A stretch of 64,000 bases of DNA from Buttiauxella massiliensis (GTDB taxonomy: Bacteria; Pseudomonadota; Gammaproteobacteria; Enterobacterales; Enterobacteriaceae), in assembly GCF_902500225.1 (NCBI RefSeq), contig NZ_LR722652.1, positions 310,001-374,000 on the forward strand, given 5' to 3'. This document shows positions 55,065 to 64,000 of this stretch, in pieces (position 1 is the stretch's first letter; each line of letters begins with the position of its first letter). A program made the translations under genes and the position numbers. Below the pieces are notes generated by a model. The model was not told the DNA's origin. It made no database searches and saw nothing but the letters and a program-made list of their open reading frames with translations.

Positions 55065-55130
55065 TTCGAGTGGCATCGAGGCGGTAAGAGAACGCCACCA
55101 ACATTGATGCAACTTGAAGTATGACGGGTA
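55058..55130 (+). repeat. Diverged/deleted ERIC overlapping the uvrA stop
   Basis: AAAATAATTCGAG, GGCGGTAAGAGAA and GCAACTTGAAGTATGACGGG are ERIC outer segments; the conserved central core is missing. The TAA of uvrA lies within it. Confidence 0.65.
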
Positions 55131-55138
55131 TGAAGTAG

Positions 55139-55492
55139 TCAGTCAGAAAGCTGCTGCCTGGTTTGCTGAGGCAGCAGCGATAATGCCTGCTGATAAGAGG
55201 CATCAACCAGATAGTAAATCTGCGAATCCGGAAGCGATCCATCCAGATAAAGCGTGCTCCAGTGCGCTTTGTTCAAATGCGCGCTAGGATGCACATCACT
55301 ATGTTGTTCACGTAACAAGTCGGCAAGTGCCGGGCTTGCCTTTAACGACACTGCCGGGCGTGCTTCCACGTCATGCACCATCGCATACATTACATCCGCC
55401 ACTTTTATTTGTGTGGCCTTCCAGTCGCTATGAACCGTTTGTTCCGCTCCGGGTTTGTTCATGCAGTACTGCAATAGCTCCGAATTGGTCAT
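55139..55492 (-). CDS. yjbR: YjbR (MmcQ-like) family protein
   Basis: A 117-residue protein of the MmcQ/YjbR family (DNA-binding-like CyaY fold). Family segments are KPGAEQTVHSDWKATQIKV, MYAMVH, VSLKASPALADLLREQH and HLNKAHWSTLYLDG. Located next to uvrA as in E. coli. Function is not established. Confidence 0.9.
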   Translation of the reverse strand: MTNSELLQYCMNKPGAEQTVHSDWKATQIKVADVMYAMVHDVEARPAVSLKASPALADLLREQHSDVHPSAHLNKAHWSTLYLDGSLPDSQIYYLVDASYQQALSLLPQQTRQQLSD

Positions 55493-55610
55493 TTTATTCC
55501 CCTTGAGAGACTCCCGTGAAAACGATGTGCTGGCCAGTTTAAGGCGCAGGCATCTCTAAGTGTGCGAGCAACTCGCCAAAAGGTAAAACTCAACGGGGAA
55601 ATTTTGATGA

Positions 55611-55649
55611 AAAAAACGGCAGCTTGCTTTCGCATGCCACCGTTTTTTT
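55611..55649 (-). terminator. aphA terminator
   Basis: AAAAAACGG (55611-55619) pairs with CCGTTTTTT on the other side of a long loop, 15 bases after the aphA stop. Confidence 0.6.
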
Positions 55650-55663
55650 GAACAGATAATTGA

Positions 55664-56377
55664 TTAATATTCAGAGTTAACAATCACTTCTTCACCAAAT
55701 GCCCCTGCTTTTGGCAATGGCTGATAGCTGGAGTTTGAAGCGCGTAGCAGGCGAATACCTCTCGCACCTACGTCCTGAGCTGCAGTGATATCCCCGTCTG
55801 AGTCACCGTAGAACACTTTGATTTTCTTATCTTTCAGCCATTGTGTCTTGGTGTTTTGGCCTGGCTGATCGCCCGCGAAAATAACCGGGTTAACGCTGGC
55901 TTGCGGGATCAGGAAATCATTTTGTAGCGTTTGGGTCACGGTTTCTGTTTTGGTCGGGCTGCGGCCAGTCACAAAGTAAATGCTGTCGCCGCGTTTCAGG
56001 TGCATGGCTATCAGGTTTTTCGCCACTTCTTTCGGCATGCTGAACTCATCCCAGCCGTTGTTCATTTTTTCCCAGAACTCAGGATTTTTCAGGTAATCCT
56101 GTTTGCCTGGAGAAAACTCTTTTTGCCCGCGATAGAAGCCAGGGCTTGAGAAAAGCACCGTGTCGTCAATATCAAAGCCCACCGCCATCGGCGCGCGGCC
56201 CAGCAGGCTGTTTTCGATTTGTGCGACAGAAACCCAGTGAATCGGAACTTGCTGCGCCAGTTGCGCGACGGTTACGCCAGGGTTGAGTGGTACGGGTGCA
56301 GATTCCTTAGCAACAACAGACTGGTTCAATCCCAATAACAAACAAACGGCACTTAATGCCATAGTTAGCTTACGCAT
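55664..56377 (-). CDS. aphA: Class B acid phosphatase
   Basis: A 237-residue periplasmic non-specific phosphatase and phosphotransferase, the same length as E. coli AphA. The ATG at 56377 matches that protein; another ATG lies one codon earlier. A signal peptide ends near SVVA. The HAD-type catalytic motif is FDIDDTVLF (nucleophile D69, D71), and [12 protein letters not shown] and YGDSDGDI complete the active site. It is a magnesium enzyme that dephosphorylates nucleotides for uptake. Confidence 0.96.
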   Translation of the reverse strand: MRKLTMALSAVCLLLGLNQSVVAKESAPVPLNPGVTVAQLAQQVPIHWVSVAQIENSLLGRAPMAVGFDIDDTVLFSSPGFYRGQKEFSPGKQDYLKNPEFWEKMNNGWDEFSMPKEVAKNLIAMHLKRGDSIYFVTGRSPTKTETVTQTLQNDFLIPQASVNPVIFAGDQPGQNTKTQWLKDKKIKVFYGDSDGDITAAQDVGARGIRLLRASNSSYQPLPKAGAFGEEVIVNSEY

Positions 56378-56495
56378 CATTTTCCCTTTAATTATGATTA
56401 GTGAGGGTGATAAAGCAGAACAGATGGTCAAAAATCAATTCGACCATACCGATGCGAAAGCGCCAGAGGAAGGAATTTTTCAAGATTTATCATAG

Positions 56496-56525
56496 AAAAA
56501 GGCGATGATCACACATCGCCTTTTT
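56496..56525 (-). terminator. tyrB terminator
   Basis: AAAAAGGCGATG (56496-56507) pairs with CATCGCCTTTTT (56514-56525), a perfect 12-bp stem 22 bases after the tyrB stop. Confidence 0.85.
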
Positions 56526-56547
56526 AAGATAAAAAGTAAGTAAGTAC

Positions 56548-57741
56548 TTACATTACAGCTGCAAAAGCCTGTGCCACACGCTGAACGTTATTGCTATTAA
56601 GTCCTGCGACACACATCCGCCCGCTGGCGATCAGATACACGCCAAACTCATCACGCAGACGGTCAACCTGTTCTGAGCTCAGACCGGTATAGCTGAACAT
56701 GCCACGTTGTTGCAGCAGATAGTCAAAGTTACGCTCCGGCATTTCTGCTTTCAGCACAGAAACCAATGCCTGGCGCATATCAAGAATACGGCGACGCATG
56801 GTTTCAACTTCTGCCAGCCAGTTGGCTTTCAGCTGCTCGTCATTCAATACGGCCGATACCACTTGCGCACCAAAGTTTGGCGGGCTGGAGTAGTTACGGC
56901 GCACGGTCGCTTTCAGCTGTCCCAACACACGACTTGCGGCATCGGCATCTTCACAAACGACAGACAGGCCGCCCACGCGCTCGCCATACATAGAGAAAAT
57001 CTTCGAGAATGAGTTACTGACCAACGCTGGCAGCCCGGCGCTGGCAATCGCGCGAATCGCATAAGCATCTTCTTCCATGCCCGCACCAAAGCCCTGGTAG
57101 GCAATATCAAGGAATGGAATCAGCTCGCGCGCCTTGAGAATTTCAACCACCACATCCCATTGCGCATCCGTCAGGTCAGAACCTGTCGGGTTATGACAGC
57201 ACGGATGCAGCAACACAATACTTTGTGCAGGCAGCGTTTGCAGGGTTTCCAGCAATGCTTCGAAGCGCACGCCGTTGGTTTCGGTATCGAACCACGGGTA
57301 GGTATTCACTTCAAAACCCGCACCACCAAAGATAGCGACATGGTTTTCCCAGGTAGGATCGCTGACCCACACCTGCGAATTTGGGAAATAGGTTTTCAGG
57401 AAGTCTGCACCGACTTTTAACGCACCGGAGCCGCCCAGTGTTTGGATGGTCGCAATACGTCCTTCGAGCAGCGCCGGATGATTTGCGCCAAACAGCAGCG
57501 GAGCAATCGCGCTACGGTAGCTGTTCAGACCTTCCATCGGCAGGTAAATCGATGCGCCATGCGGCGTAGCATTCAGGCGTTCTTCAGCTTGAGCAACGGC
57601 CTGTAATTGCGGGATAACCCCATTTTCGTCGTAATAGAGACCAATGCTGAGGTTTACCTTGTCGCTACGCGGATCAACTTTGAAACGTTCCATAAGGGAA
57701 AGGATTGGGTCGCCAGCATAGGCGTCAACTTTTTGAAACAC
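56548..57741 (-). CDS. tyrB: Aromatic amino-acid aminotransferase
   Basis: A 397-residue PLP enzyme, the same length as E. coli TyrB, making tyrosine, phenylalanine and leucine. It starts with GTG at 57741 ([20 protein letters not shown]), preceded by AGGAGA. The PLP lysine lies in [16 protein letters not shown], and [20 protein letters not shown] supply cofactor and substrate residues. The upstream promoter area is cut short by an inserted element about 104 bases from the start. TTTACA...TGTAAA (57786-57758 on this strand, 17-bp gap) may be promoter or TyrR half sites. Confidence 0.95.
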   Translation of the reverse strand: MFQKVDAYAGDPILSLMERFKVDPRSDKVNLSIGLYYDENGVIPQLQAVAQAEERLNATPHGASIYLPMEGLNSYRSAIAPLLFGANHPALLEGRIATIQTLGGSGALKVGADFLKTYFPNSQVWVSDPTWENHVAIFGGAGFEVNTYPWFDTETNGVRFEALLETLQTLPAQSIVLLHPCCHNPTGSDLTDAQWDVVVEILKARELIPFLDIAYQGFGAGMEEDAYAIRAIASAGLPALVSNSFSKIFSMYGERVGGLSVVCEDADAASRVLGQLKATVRRNYSSPPNFGAQVVSAVLNDEQLKANWLAEVETMRRRILDMRQALVSVLKAEMPERNFDYLLQQRGMFSYTGLSSEQVDRLRDEFGVYLIASGRMCVAGLNSNNVQRVAQAFAAVM

Positions 57742-57844
57742 GGTGAGATTCTCCTGGTTTACAGTGTTGCGAACAACCAATGTAAACCGGAAGTTGGGGC
57801 GAGATCGAGGGGTTTGTGCTTAGAAACACCCCTCTCCCTGAGGG

Positions 57845-58486
57845 CGGTCTCTTATACACAACTCACTCAGGCAATCTTGTCAGGGTGAGATCTTTAAGCC
57901 TCGTTGATTTTCCGTTCACCCGTGCGTTCAGTTATCTCTTTCATTCCCGAAAACGGTGAACGTATCAAGGAGAGAACGCCCTCTCCTTGATAATCCTGGC
58001 GCCCGGTCATTAAATTGCCGCTGAGCGGTAAACCCCAGCTTATCCCCAACATCAGGGTCGTTCGCGACTCGCTCCCGGCGGATCGCTCTCTTTCGCTGCT
58101 CCCGGCAGCTCAACCCTGATTTATGGGGAACACTGGGGCAATTTATACCGGGTACAAGGTCAAAACCTGCTCGGTGCTGCCTTTGGGTTTTGACGTTGAC
58201 CTTCGGTTCCGGCTTCAATCGCGCCGTTTTTCACCCTTCAGTCGGGGTCACGTGGCCGGGAGCCACGTGAGTGAGCGATCGTCGGGAACGAGTCGCGAAC
58301 GACCGCGAATGTTGGGTGAAAAACGGTGTTTACCGCTTGCGGCGATTGATTTGCCGGGAGTCCGGGTTCTTAGGGTGGCGACGGTGGCCACCCTAAGTCG
58401 TTCACCGGTACAGTAGCTATATGAAACACGGAACATCGGGTGAACGGAACAGTCTCCCTACTTAAAAAGATGAGACTAAGAGACAG
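57845..58486. mobile_element. 642-bp non-autonomous element with IS50-like ends
   Basis: The left end CGGTCTCTTATACACAACT matches 17/19 bases of the Tn5 mosaic end and 16/19 of the IS50 outside end. The right end, read inward, CTGTCTCTTAGTCTCATCT matches 15/19 of the IS50 inside end. It is flanked by 9-bp near-duplicates CCCTGAGGG (57836-57844) and CCCCGAGGG (58487-58495); IS50 makes 9-bp duplications. Subterminal inverted repeats TTCCGTTCACCCG (57910-57922) and its complement (58437-58449) are present. There is no transposase gene. The interior is packed with inverted repeats, for example a 12-bp stem at 57963-57992 and a 16-bp inverted pair at 58056-58071/58289-58304. Open frames inside look accidental. 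Confidence 0.75.
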
Positions 58487-58515
58487 CCCCGAGGGTGAGG
58501 GGGAAGACAAGAAAA

Positions 58516-59595
58516 TTAATCCAGATATTCCATCGCAACCCTTGAAGTCAGGCGCGTGATAAGTTCGTAAGCACTCACTTTTGTGATTTCAGCAATACGT
58601 TCAACCGGCAGGCTATCTCCCCACATCACCACGCTATCACCCACTTTATCTGCTGACTGCGGGCCAAGATCGACACAAATCATGTCCATCGCCACACGCC
58701 CGACAATTGGCACTTCACGGCCATTCACCAGCACAGGGGTGCCAGAAGGCGCTGCACGCGGGTAGCCATCACCATAACCAATAGCAACCACACCCAGACG
58801 AGTATCGCGCTCAGCAATCCATGTACCACCGTAACCGACCGCTTCACCCGCTTTGTGCGCACGCACCGCAATCAGGCTGGAAGTCAGTGACATCACTGGC
58901 TGACAACCAAAATCTGTGCCGCACGATTGTTGCTCCAACGGAGAAACACCGTACAAGATAATGCCTGGACGAACCCAATCCATATGCGAGTCTGGCCACA
59001 ACAGGATGCCACCGGATGCGCCAATAGAACGCTCTCCAGGCTTGCCCGCGGTAAACGAATTGAAAATATCTAGCTGGCGCAGTGTGGCGTCAGATTCTGG
59101 TTCATCTGCACGGGCAAAATGGCTGACGATATTCACCGGCTGGCTGACGTTTTTACAGCGCGAAAGGCGCTGATAAAACGCCTCAGCTTCTTCAGGCAAG
59201 ATGCCCAACCGATGCATGCCGGTATCCAGTTTCATCCACACGGTAATCGGATGGCTTAACTCAGCCTGTTCCAGTGCTTCAAGCTGTTCGATGCAGTGGA
59301 TAGCAGTCTGGAAATTTTGCTCGGCAATGGTCGCAAGGTCGCTTGCATTAAAGAAGCCTTCCAGCAGCAGAATGGGCTGAGTGATGCCCCCGACACGTAA
59401 GCGAACACCTTCCTCAAGACGGGCCACGCCGAAGGCATCAGCATCGGTCAGTGTTTGGGCTGTCTCCAGCAGACCATGCCCATATGCGTTTGCCTTCACA
59501 ACCGCCACCATACGGCTGGCTGGAGCCAGTTCGCGCAGGCGTTGCAGGTTGTGTCGCAGAGCGCGGCGGTTAATTTTTACGGTTGCCGCTTGCAT
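58516..59595 (-). CDS. alr: Alanine racemase, biosynthetic
   Basis: A 359-residue PLP enzyme, as in E. coli, supplying D-alanine for peptidoglycan. It starts [20 protein letters not shown] at 59595. The PLP lysine is K34 in [34 protein letters not shown] (catalytic tyrosine) and [12 protein letters not shown] are conserved. An ERIC repeat lies between it and dnaB. Confidence 0.96.
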   Translation of the reverse strand: MQAATVKINRRALRHNLQRLRELAPASRMVAVVKANAYGHGLLETAQTLTDADAFGVARLEEGVRLRVGGITQPILLLEGFFNASDLATIAEQNFQTAIHCIEQLEALEQAELSHPITVWMKLDTGMHRLGILPEEAEAFYQRLSRCKNVSQPVNIVSHFARADEPESDATLRQLDIFNSFTAGKPGERSIGASGGILLWPDSHMDWVRPGIILYGVSPLEQQSCGTDFGCQPVMSLTSSLIAVRAHKAGEAVGYGGTWIAERDTRLGVVAIGYGDGYPRAAPSGTPVLVNGREVPIVGRVAMDMICVDLGPQSADKVGDSVVMWGDSLPVERIAEITKVSAYELITRLTSRVAMEYLD

Positions 59596-59650
59596 GTTCG
59601 ATCCTTGCGAAATTTTTGTATATGGAATTGGAATGCCCAAATCCTCTAAA

Positions 59651-59764
59651 TCATTCGGGCTGCAAGAAGGCGGCAAACTCGTGAATCCCCATGAGCTTAC
59701 ACAAGTAAGCGATTGGGGTAAGCGAGTGCAGCCAACGCACTTGCAGCGTGAAGGATGACGAGGA
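59651..59764 (+). repeat. ERIC element (copy 5), one base from the dnaB stop
   Basis: GCTGCAAGAAGGCGGCAAAC, CGTGAATCCCCATGAGCTTAC-type core and CAAGTAAGCGATTGGGGTAA, then GCAGCCAACGCACTTGCAGC and GATGACGAGG. It ends directly at the dnaB stop codon (59766-59768). Confidence 0.88.
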
Positions 59765-59765
59765 T

Positions 59766-61172
59766 TTAGTCTTCGTCGTATTGCGGGCCAGCGTAATTAT
59801 CGAAACGTGAGAACTGCCCGTTAAACGTCAGGCGCACGGTGCCGATAGGGCCGTTACGCTGCTTACCGAGGATGATTTGCGCGATGCCTTTCTCGTCACT
59901 GTTGTCGTTATAAACTTCGTCACGATAGATAAACATAATCAAGTCGGCATCCTGCTCGATGGAACCTGATTCACGCAAGTCGGAGTTCACCGGGCGTTTA
60001 TCTGCACGTTGTTCCAGGGAACGGTTCAGCTGCGAGAGCGCAACGACCGGGACTTGTAGCTCTTTTGCCAGCGCTTTTAGCGAGCGCGAAATCTCGGCGA
60101 TTTCCAGGGTACGGTTGTCCGATAGTGACGGTACGCGCATCAATTGCAGGTAGTCGATCATAATCAGGCTCAGGCCGCCGTGTTCGCGGTAAATACGGCG
60201 AGCGCGCGAGCGCACTTCCGTTGGCGTCAGGCCGGATGAGTCATCAATGTACATGTTGCGTTTTTCAAGCAAGATGCCCATGGTGCTGGAAATTCGCGCC
60301 CAGTCTTCGTCATCAAGCTGGCCGGTACGGATTTTGGTCTGGTCGACGCGTGACAGCGACGCCAGCATACGCATCATGATCTGTTCGCCGGGCATCTCGA
60401 GGCTGAAAATGAGAACCGGTTTTTCCTGCAACATCGCGGCGTTTTCGCACAGGTTCATCGCAAAGGTGGTTTTACCCATCGACGGACGCGCCGCCACGAT
60501 GATCAGATCCGATTTTTGCAGACCAGCCGTTTTCTTGTTCAAATCCTGATAGCCAGTATCCACACCCGTTACGCCATCGTGTGGCGTCTGGTAAAGCGTT
60601 TCGATACGCGAGACTGTCGCTTCAAGGATTTGGTCGATGCTTTTCGGGCCTTCGTCTTTATTCGCACGGCTCTCAGCAATCTGGAACACGCGTGACTCAG
60701 CCAGGTCGAGCAAATCTTCGCTGGTGCGCCCTTGTGGGTCGTAACCGGCATCGGCGATTTCATTCGCCACGGAAATCATTTCGCGGACAACGGCACGTTC
60801 GCGCACGATATCGGCGTAAGCGCTGATGTTCGCAGCACTTGGCGTGTTTTTTGATAATTCGGCCAGATAGGCGAAACCACCGACACTTTCCAGGTTGCCC
60901 TGAAGTTCCAGAGATTCAGAAAGCGTGATCAGGTCGATTGGTTTGCTCATTTCGAGCAAACGCTGCATTTCGGTGAAGATCATGCGGTGTGGACGGCTGA
61001 AAAAATCGTTAGCCACGACTCGCTCGGAAACGTTATCCCAGCGTTCGTTGTCCAGCATTAAACCGCCCAACACCGACTGCTCCGCTTCCAGAGAATGTGG
61101 CGGCATTTTCAGCCCTTCCATCTGACGATCGCGGGGTTCTTTCGGTTTGTTGAAGGGTTTATTTCCTGCCAT
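59766..61172 (-). CDS. dnaB: Replicative DNA helicase DnaB
   Basis: A 468-residue hexameric helicase (E. coli 471). The N-terminal domain ([19 protein letters not shown]) interacts with primase; a linker follows (about 165-200). The RecA-type C-terminal domain has Walker [24 protein letters not shown] and the DnaB motif [20 protein letters not shown] with the arginine finger nearby. The last residues are YAGPQYDED. It unwinds DNA at the replication fork. Confidence 0.97.
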   Translation of the reverse strand: MAGNKPFNKPKEPRDRQMEGLKMPPHSLEAEQSVLGGLMLDNERWDNVSERVVANDFFSRPHRMIFTEMQRLLEMSKPIDLITLSESLELQGNLESVGGFAYLAELSKNTPSAANISAYADIVRERAVVREMISVANEIADAGYDPQGRTSEDLLDLAESRVFQIAESRANKDEGPKSIDQILEATVSRIETLYQTPHDGVTGVDTGYQDLNKKTAGLQKSDLIIVAARPSMGKTTFAMNLCENAAMLQEKPVLIFSLEMPGEQIMMRMLASLSRVDQTKIRTGQLDDEDWARISSTMGILLEKRNMYIDDSSGLTPTEVRSRARRIYREHGGLSLIMIDYLQLMRVPSLSDNRTLEIAEISRSLKALAKELQVPVVALSQLNRSLEQRADKRPVNSDLRESGSIEQDADLIMFIYRDEVYNDNSDEKGIAQIILGKQRNGPIGTVRLTFNGQFSRFDNYAGPQYDED

Positions 61173-61250
61173 AGTGAGGGAGTTACCAAAATCAGATAAG
61201 AGAGACGAGAGTTTACTCTATCTCCCTCCGAGGAAACAGAAGGAGTTCTC

Positions 61251-62234
61251 ATGGCAACACGCATTGAATTTAGTCAGCACGGCGGACCAGAAGTCTTAAA
61301 AGTTGTTGAATTCACCCCAACCGCTCCCGCAGAAAACGAAGTCCAGGTTGAGAACAAAGCGATAGGTATCAACTACATTGATACCTACATTCGCAGTGGT
61401 TTATATCCGCCGCCGATGCTGCCTAGCGGGCTGGGTACAGAAGCTGCTGGCGTGGTGACTAAAGTTGGCAGTGCGGTAACACATATTAAAGTCGGCGACC
61501 GCGTGGTATATGCGCAGTCCGGGCTTGGCGCATACAGCAGCGTTCACAATGTGCCTGCCGATAAAGCCGCAAAACTACCTGACGCTATCTCTTTTGAGCA
61601 AGCTGCCGCGTCGTTCCTCAAAGGGCTGACGGTTTATTATCTGCTGCGTAAAACTTACGATATCAAAGCCAATGAAGTTTTCCTGTTCCATGCAGCAGCC
61701 GGCGGCGTTGGACTGATCGCCTGCCAGTGGGCCAAAGCGCTGGGTGCCAAATTAATTGGCACTGTCGGTTCTGCGCAAAAAGCAGAAAGCGCCAAAAAAG
61801 CCGGTGCCTGGCAAACCATTAACTATCGCGAAGAGAATCTTGTCGAACGCGTGAAAGAGATAACCGGCGGCAAGAAAGTGGCGGTGGTTTATGACTCGGT
61901 CGGGAAAGATACCTGGGAATCGTCGCTCGATTGCCTGCAACGGCAAGGTTTGATGGTGAGTTTTGGCAACTCTTCCGGCCCGGTGACGGGCGTGAATCTG
62001 GGGATCCTGAACCAGAAAGGCTCGCTGTATGTTACGCGTCCGTCACTAAATGGTTACGTCACCACCCGCGAAGAGCTGGAAGAAGCGTGCAACGAGCTGT
62101 TCTCGTTGATTGCCAGCGGCGTGATAAAAGTGGATGTGGCGGATAGCCAGAAGTTTGCCCTGAGCGATGCTGCACTGGCTCATGCAACACTTGAGAGCCG
62201 CAGCACGCAAGGTTCTAGTTTGCTGATTCCATAA
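61251..62234 (+). CDS. qorA: NADPH:quinone oxidoreductase
   Basis: A 327-residue MDR-family reductase (E. coli Qor has 327). The N-terminal GroES-like fold (IGINYIDTYIRSGLYPPPMLPSGLGTEAAGVV) and the Rossmann motif AAAGGVGLIACQWA are clear. Metal-binding cysteines are absent, as expected. AGAAGGAG lies about six bases before the ATG. It is divergent from dnaB. Confidence 0.95.
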   Translation: MATRIEFSQHGGPEVLKVVEFTPTAPAENEVQVENKAIGINYIDTYIRSGLYPPPMLPSGLGTEAAGVVTKVGSAVTHIKVGDRVVYAQSGLGAYSSVHNVPADKAAKLPDAISFEQAAASFLKGLTVYYLLRKTYDIKANEVFLFHAAAGGVGLIACQWAKALGAKLIGTVGSAQKAESAKKAGAWQTINYREENLVERVKEITGGKKVAVVYDSVGKDTWESSLDCLQRQGLMVSFGNSSGPVTGVNLGILNQKGSLYVTRPSLNGYVTTREELEEACNELFSLIASGVIKVDVADSQKFALSDAALAHATLESRSTQGSSLLIP

Positions 62235-62235
62235 A

Positions 62236-62272
62236 AGAATTTGGGCCTCCCGAGGGAAGCCCATTCTTTTTT
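62236..62272 (+). terminator. qorA terminator
   Basis: AAGAATTTGGGCCTCCC and GGGAAGCCCATTCTT pair with a few mismatches and are followed by a T run. The remaining spacer to 62448 holds no gene; pspG, found here in E. coli, is absent. Confidence 0.75.
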
Positions 62273-62448
62273 TGTTCGCTCTGTATGTAGGGTACAGCGC
62301 GATGAATTCGTTTTTTTGCAACCCGGTAATAATGTCAGGTTTGGTAAATAATTGATATCCCACAGCCCGCGAACTTAGCCAGAAAGATGCGAGGTTGTGA
62401 TCAACTCCGCAATACCTGAGCAATTCACACGGTTATTGCTGCTAAAAT

Positions 62449-63447
62449 TTAGCGCTTATCCGCAACCAACGACAAAGCATGTTCCACAACGTCGATTCCT
62501 GCACCGGCTTTATGGGCATTTTCACTCAGATAACGACGCCACTGACGCGCACCCGGAATACCCTGGAAAAGTCCCAACATATGGCGAGTGACATGGCCTA
62601 AATAAGTGCCGTTTGCCAGTTCACGCTCAATGTACGGATACATGGCACGAACCGCTGCAACGGTGTCGATTTCCTGCGTATCAAGGCCAAAAATCTCCCG
62701 GTCAACTGCCGTCAGTAAACCTGGATTCTGGTAGGCTTCGCGCCCGACCATAACACCATCCATATGTTCCAGATGCGTTTTCGCCTCTTCCAGCGATTTG
62801 ATACCGCCATTAATCGCCATCGTCAGATGCGGGAAATCACGCTTTAACTGATAAACACGCGGGTAATCCAGCGGCGGAATTTCACGGTTTTCCTTCGGGC
62901 TTAAACCAGAAAGCCAGGCTTTACGGGCGTGGATGATAAACATCTCGCATTCACCCTTCCCGGCTACCGTGCCAATAAAATCGCAGAGAAATTCGTAGCT
63001 ATCCTGGTCGTCAATGCCGATACGCGTTTTGACGGTAACCGGAATAGAAACCACATCACGCATCGCTTTAATACAATCGGCAACGCGCTGCGCATCAGCC
63101 ATAAGACACGCGCCGAACATACCGTTTTGCACGCGATCAGACGGGCAGCCTACGTTCAGGTTAATTTCATCGTAGCCGCGCTCTTGCGCCAGTTTCGCGC
63201 AAATAGCCAATGCAGCCGGATCGCTACCGCCTAATTGCAGCGCGATAGGATGCTCGTCTTCGCTGTACGCCAGATAGTCCCCTTTGCCATGAATAATTGC
63301 ACCGGTTGTCACCATTTCGGTGTACAGCAGTGTCTGGCTAGATAACTGACGCAAGAAGTAACGGCAGTGGCGATCGGTCCAGTCGAGCATCGGCGCAATA
63401 GAGAAACGATGTGGCTGGAAAGGAGTCTGGTTGGTTTGTGAGGACAT
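62449..63447 (-). CDS. dusA: tRNA-dihydrouridine synthase A
   Basis: A 332-residue FMN enzyme reducing uridine to dihydrouridine (U20/U20a) in tRNA. The TIM-barrel start [18 protein letters not shown], the catalytic region [49 protein letters not shown] and the phosphate-binding [14 protein letters not shown] are all DusA specific. Confidence 0.96.
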   Translation of the reverse strand: MSSQTNQTPFQPHRFSIAPMLDWTDRHCRYFLRQLSSQTLLYTEMVTTGAIIHGKGDYLAYSEDEHPIALQLGGSDPAALAICAKLAQERGYDEINLNVGCPSDRVQNGMFGACLMADAQRVADCIKAMRDVVSIPVTVKTRIGIDDQDSYEFLCDFIGTVAGKGECEMFIIHARKAWLSGLSPKENREIPPLDYPRVYQLKRDFPHLTMAINGGIKSLEEAKTHLEHMDGVMVGREAYQNPGLLTAVDREIFGLDTQEIDTVAAVRAMYPYIERELANGTYLGHVTRHMLGLFQGIPGARQWRRYLSENAHKAGAGIDVVEHALSLVADKR

Positions 63448-63506
63448 AGGCTGTGGGCGTTTACGGGCTACGGTTAAAAAAGGGTCGCTACTATAGCATA
63501 AAGCAG

Positions 63507-63532
63507 CGTCGGGACACCCGCTCGTCCCGACG
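63507..63532 (-). terminator. Stem-loop between the TraF-like gene and dusA
   Basis: CGTCGGGAC (63507-63515) pairs perfectly with GTCCCGACG (63524-63532), ten bases after the stop of the TraF-like gene. The T tract is weak on that strand. Confidence 0.5.
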
Positions 63533-63542
63533 GCTATTTTTA

Positions 63543-64000
63543 TTAGAAGGTCACGCTAAGCTGCGCTCCGGCCCCCCATGTCTGGTCTTCGCCGTACAGC
63601 CCCATTAAATCAACATGAACACGATTAAATGGTGCAAAACCAACACCGCCGGTAAAGACGTTGCTGTCGTTTGATTTGACGTCAGCACGATAACCCGCAC
63701 GCACGGCAAGCCATGGCAGCGGCGTAATTTCTGCACCGACGCCAACGTACTGCGAGTCTTCTTCGCTTTTGAAGCCTTTGGTTTCGGTGAGATCTCCATC
63801 GGCGCTAAGGGTGATGAGATCGTTATGCCAGGCCACACCAGCCGTCACCAATGGACGAATCTGGTACGTGTCTTTGTAGTTAGTTGTCTCACCGGTTCTG
63901 CCATTGGTGATCAGAATATCTTTGGTATCAATGTCACGCGAAATCAGGTTCTGACCGCTTAGACCAACCGTCCAGTTTTCGCCGAAATCGGCCGCCAGGC
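63543..64000 (-). CDS. TraF-like (TraF_2 family) outer-membrane beta-barrel protein, C-terminal part
   Basis: The frame is open to the window edge, so the N-terminus lies outside; 151 residues are visible (from [15 protein letters not shown] on). The alternating polar/hydrophobic pattern, repeated turns ([40 protein letters not shown]) and the final aromatic residue (GAQLSVTF) indicate an outer-membrane beta barrel. It resembles proteins annotated as conjugal transfer TraF in enterobacterial chromosomes. There is no sign of a conjugation operon here, so the name should not be taken as function. Confidence 0.6.
   Translation of the reverse strand, partial: LAADFGENWTVGLSGQNLISRDIDTKDILITNGRTGETTNYKDTYQIRPLVTAGVAWHNDLITLSADGDLTETKGFKSEEDSQYVGVGAEITPLPWLAVRAGYRADVKSNDSNVFTGGVGFAPFNRVHVDLMGLYGEDQTWGAGAQLSVTF

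Noticed and set aside
57928-58416. Overlapping 96- and 97-codon frames inside the IS50-ended element
   Set aside because: They lie on opposite strands over inverted repeats and show no transposase or other domain; probably accidental.
63543-64000. TraF-like gene as evidence for an integrated conjugative element
   Set aside because: No other transfer genes, integrase or att repeats are visible; the neighbour dusA is a normal chromosomal gene, and TraF_2-type barrels occur alone.

Overview
The window is chromosomal DNA of a member of the Enterobacteriaceae. The right half carries the E. coli-type block dusA, qorA, dnaB, alr, tyrB, aphA, yjbR, uvrA/ssb, yjcB, soxS/soxR, sraL, ghxP, yjcE, actP-yjcH-acs and fdhF, in the same relative order but drawn in the reverse direction. 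Many ERIC repeats support the family assignment. The genus cannot be fixed from the sequence alone. Compared with E. coli as I remember it, nrf and gltP are missing between acs and fdhF, and pspG is missing between qorA and dusA.

Layout. (1) 1-399: C-terminal end of a probable sodium:solute symporter. (2) 876-19826: an apparent five-gene unit on the + strand. It holds a 4239-residue surface protein (LEPR-type N-terminus, DUF4347-like domain, cadherin/Ig-like repeats, VCBS-like module), a TolC-like outer-membrane lipoprotein, a small HlyD-type adaptor, a membrane-anchored HlyD-type adaptor with a GAF-like cytosolic part, and a protein joining a PqqD-like domain, an M50 (site-2-protease-like) membrane domain and a HlyD-like C-terminus. 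No exporter ABC ATPase is present. This is the best candidate for an undescribed system: a possible ABC-independent export route for a giant adhesin. (3) 20062-32630: a sugar operon (RbsABC-like importer, D-lyxose/D-mannose isomerase, class II aldolase, PfkB kinase) bracketed by a hybrid sensor kinase and an OmpR-type response regulator that probably act together. An orphan fimbrial chaperone/adhesin pair and a relB-like remnant lie between the kinase gene and the regulator.

(4) 32842-39496: selenocysteine formate dehydrogenase fdhF with its sigma54 promoter and SECIS, then acs-yjcH-actP for acetate uptake and activation. (5) 39592-43057: an oxidoreductase behind a perfect KdgR-type operator, then a cidAB/lrgAB-like pair with a divergent LysR regulator. 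(6) 43106-52004: yjcE, ghxP (with PurR-like boxes), a GST, the sRNA SraL, soxR/soxS with a 19-bp-spacer promoter, yjcB behind a consensus CRP site, an M20 hydrolase with an amino-acid binding protein, and ssb. (7) 52131-64000: uvrA with a LexA box, yjbR, aphA, tyrB, a 642-bp element with IS50-like ends, alr, dnaB, qorA, dusA and the 3' part of a TraF-like outer-membrane protein gene.

ERIC elements recur through the window and several touch or form stop codons, extending the ends of at least two proteins.
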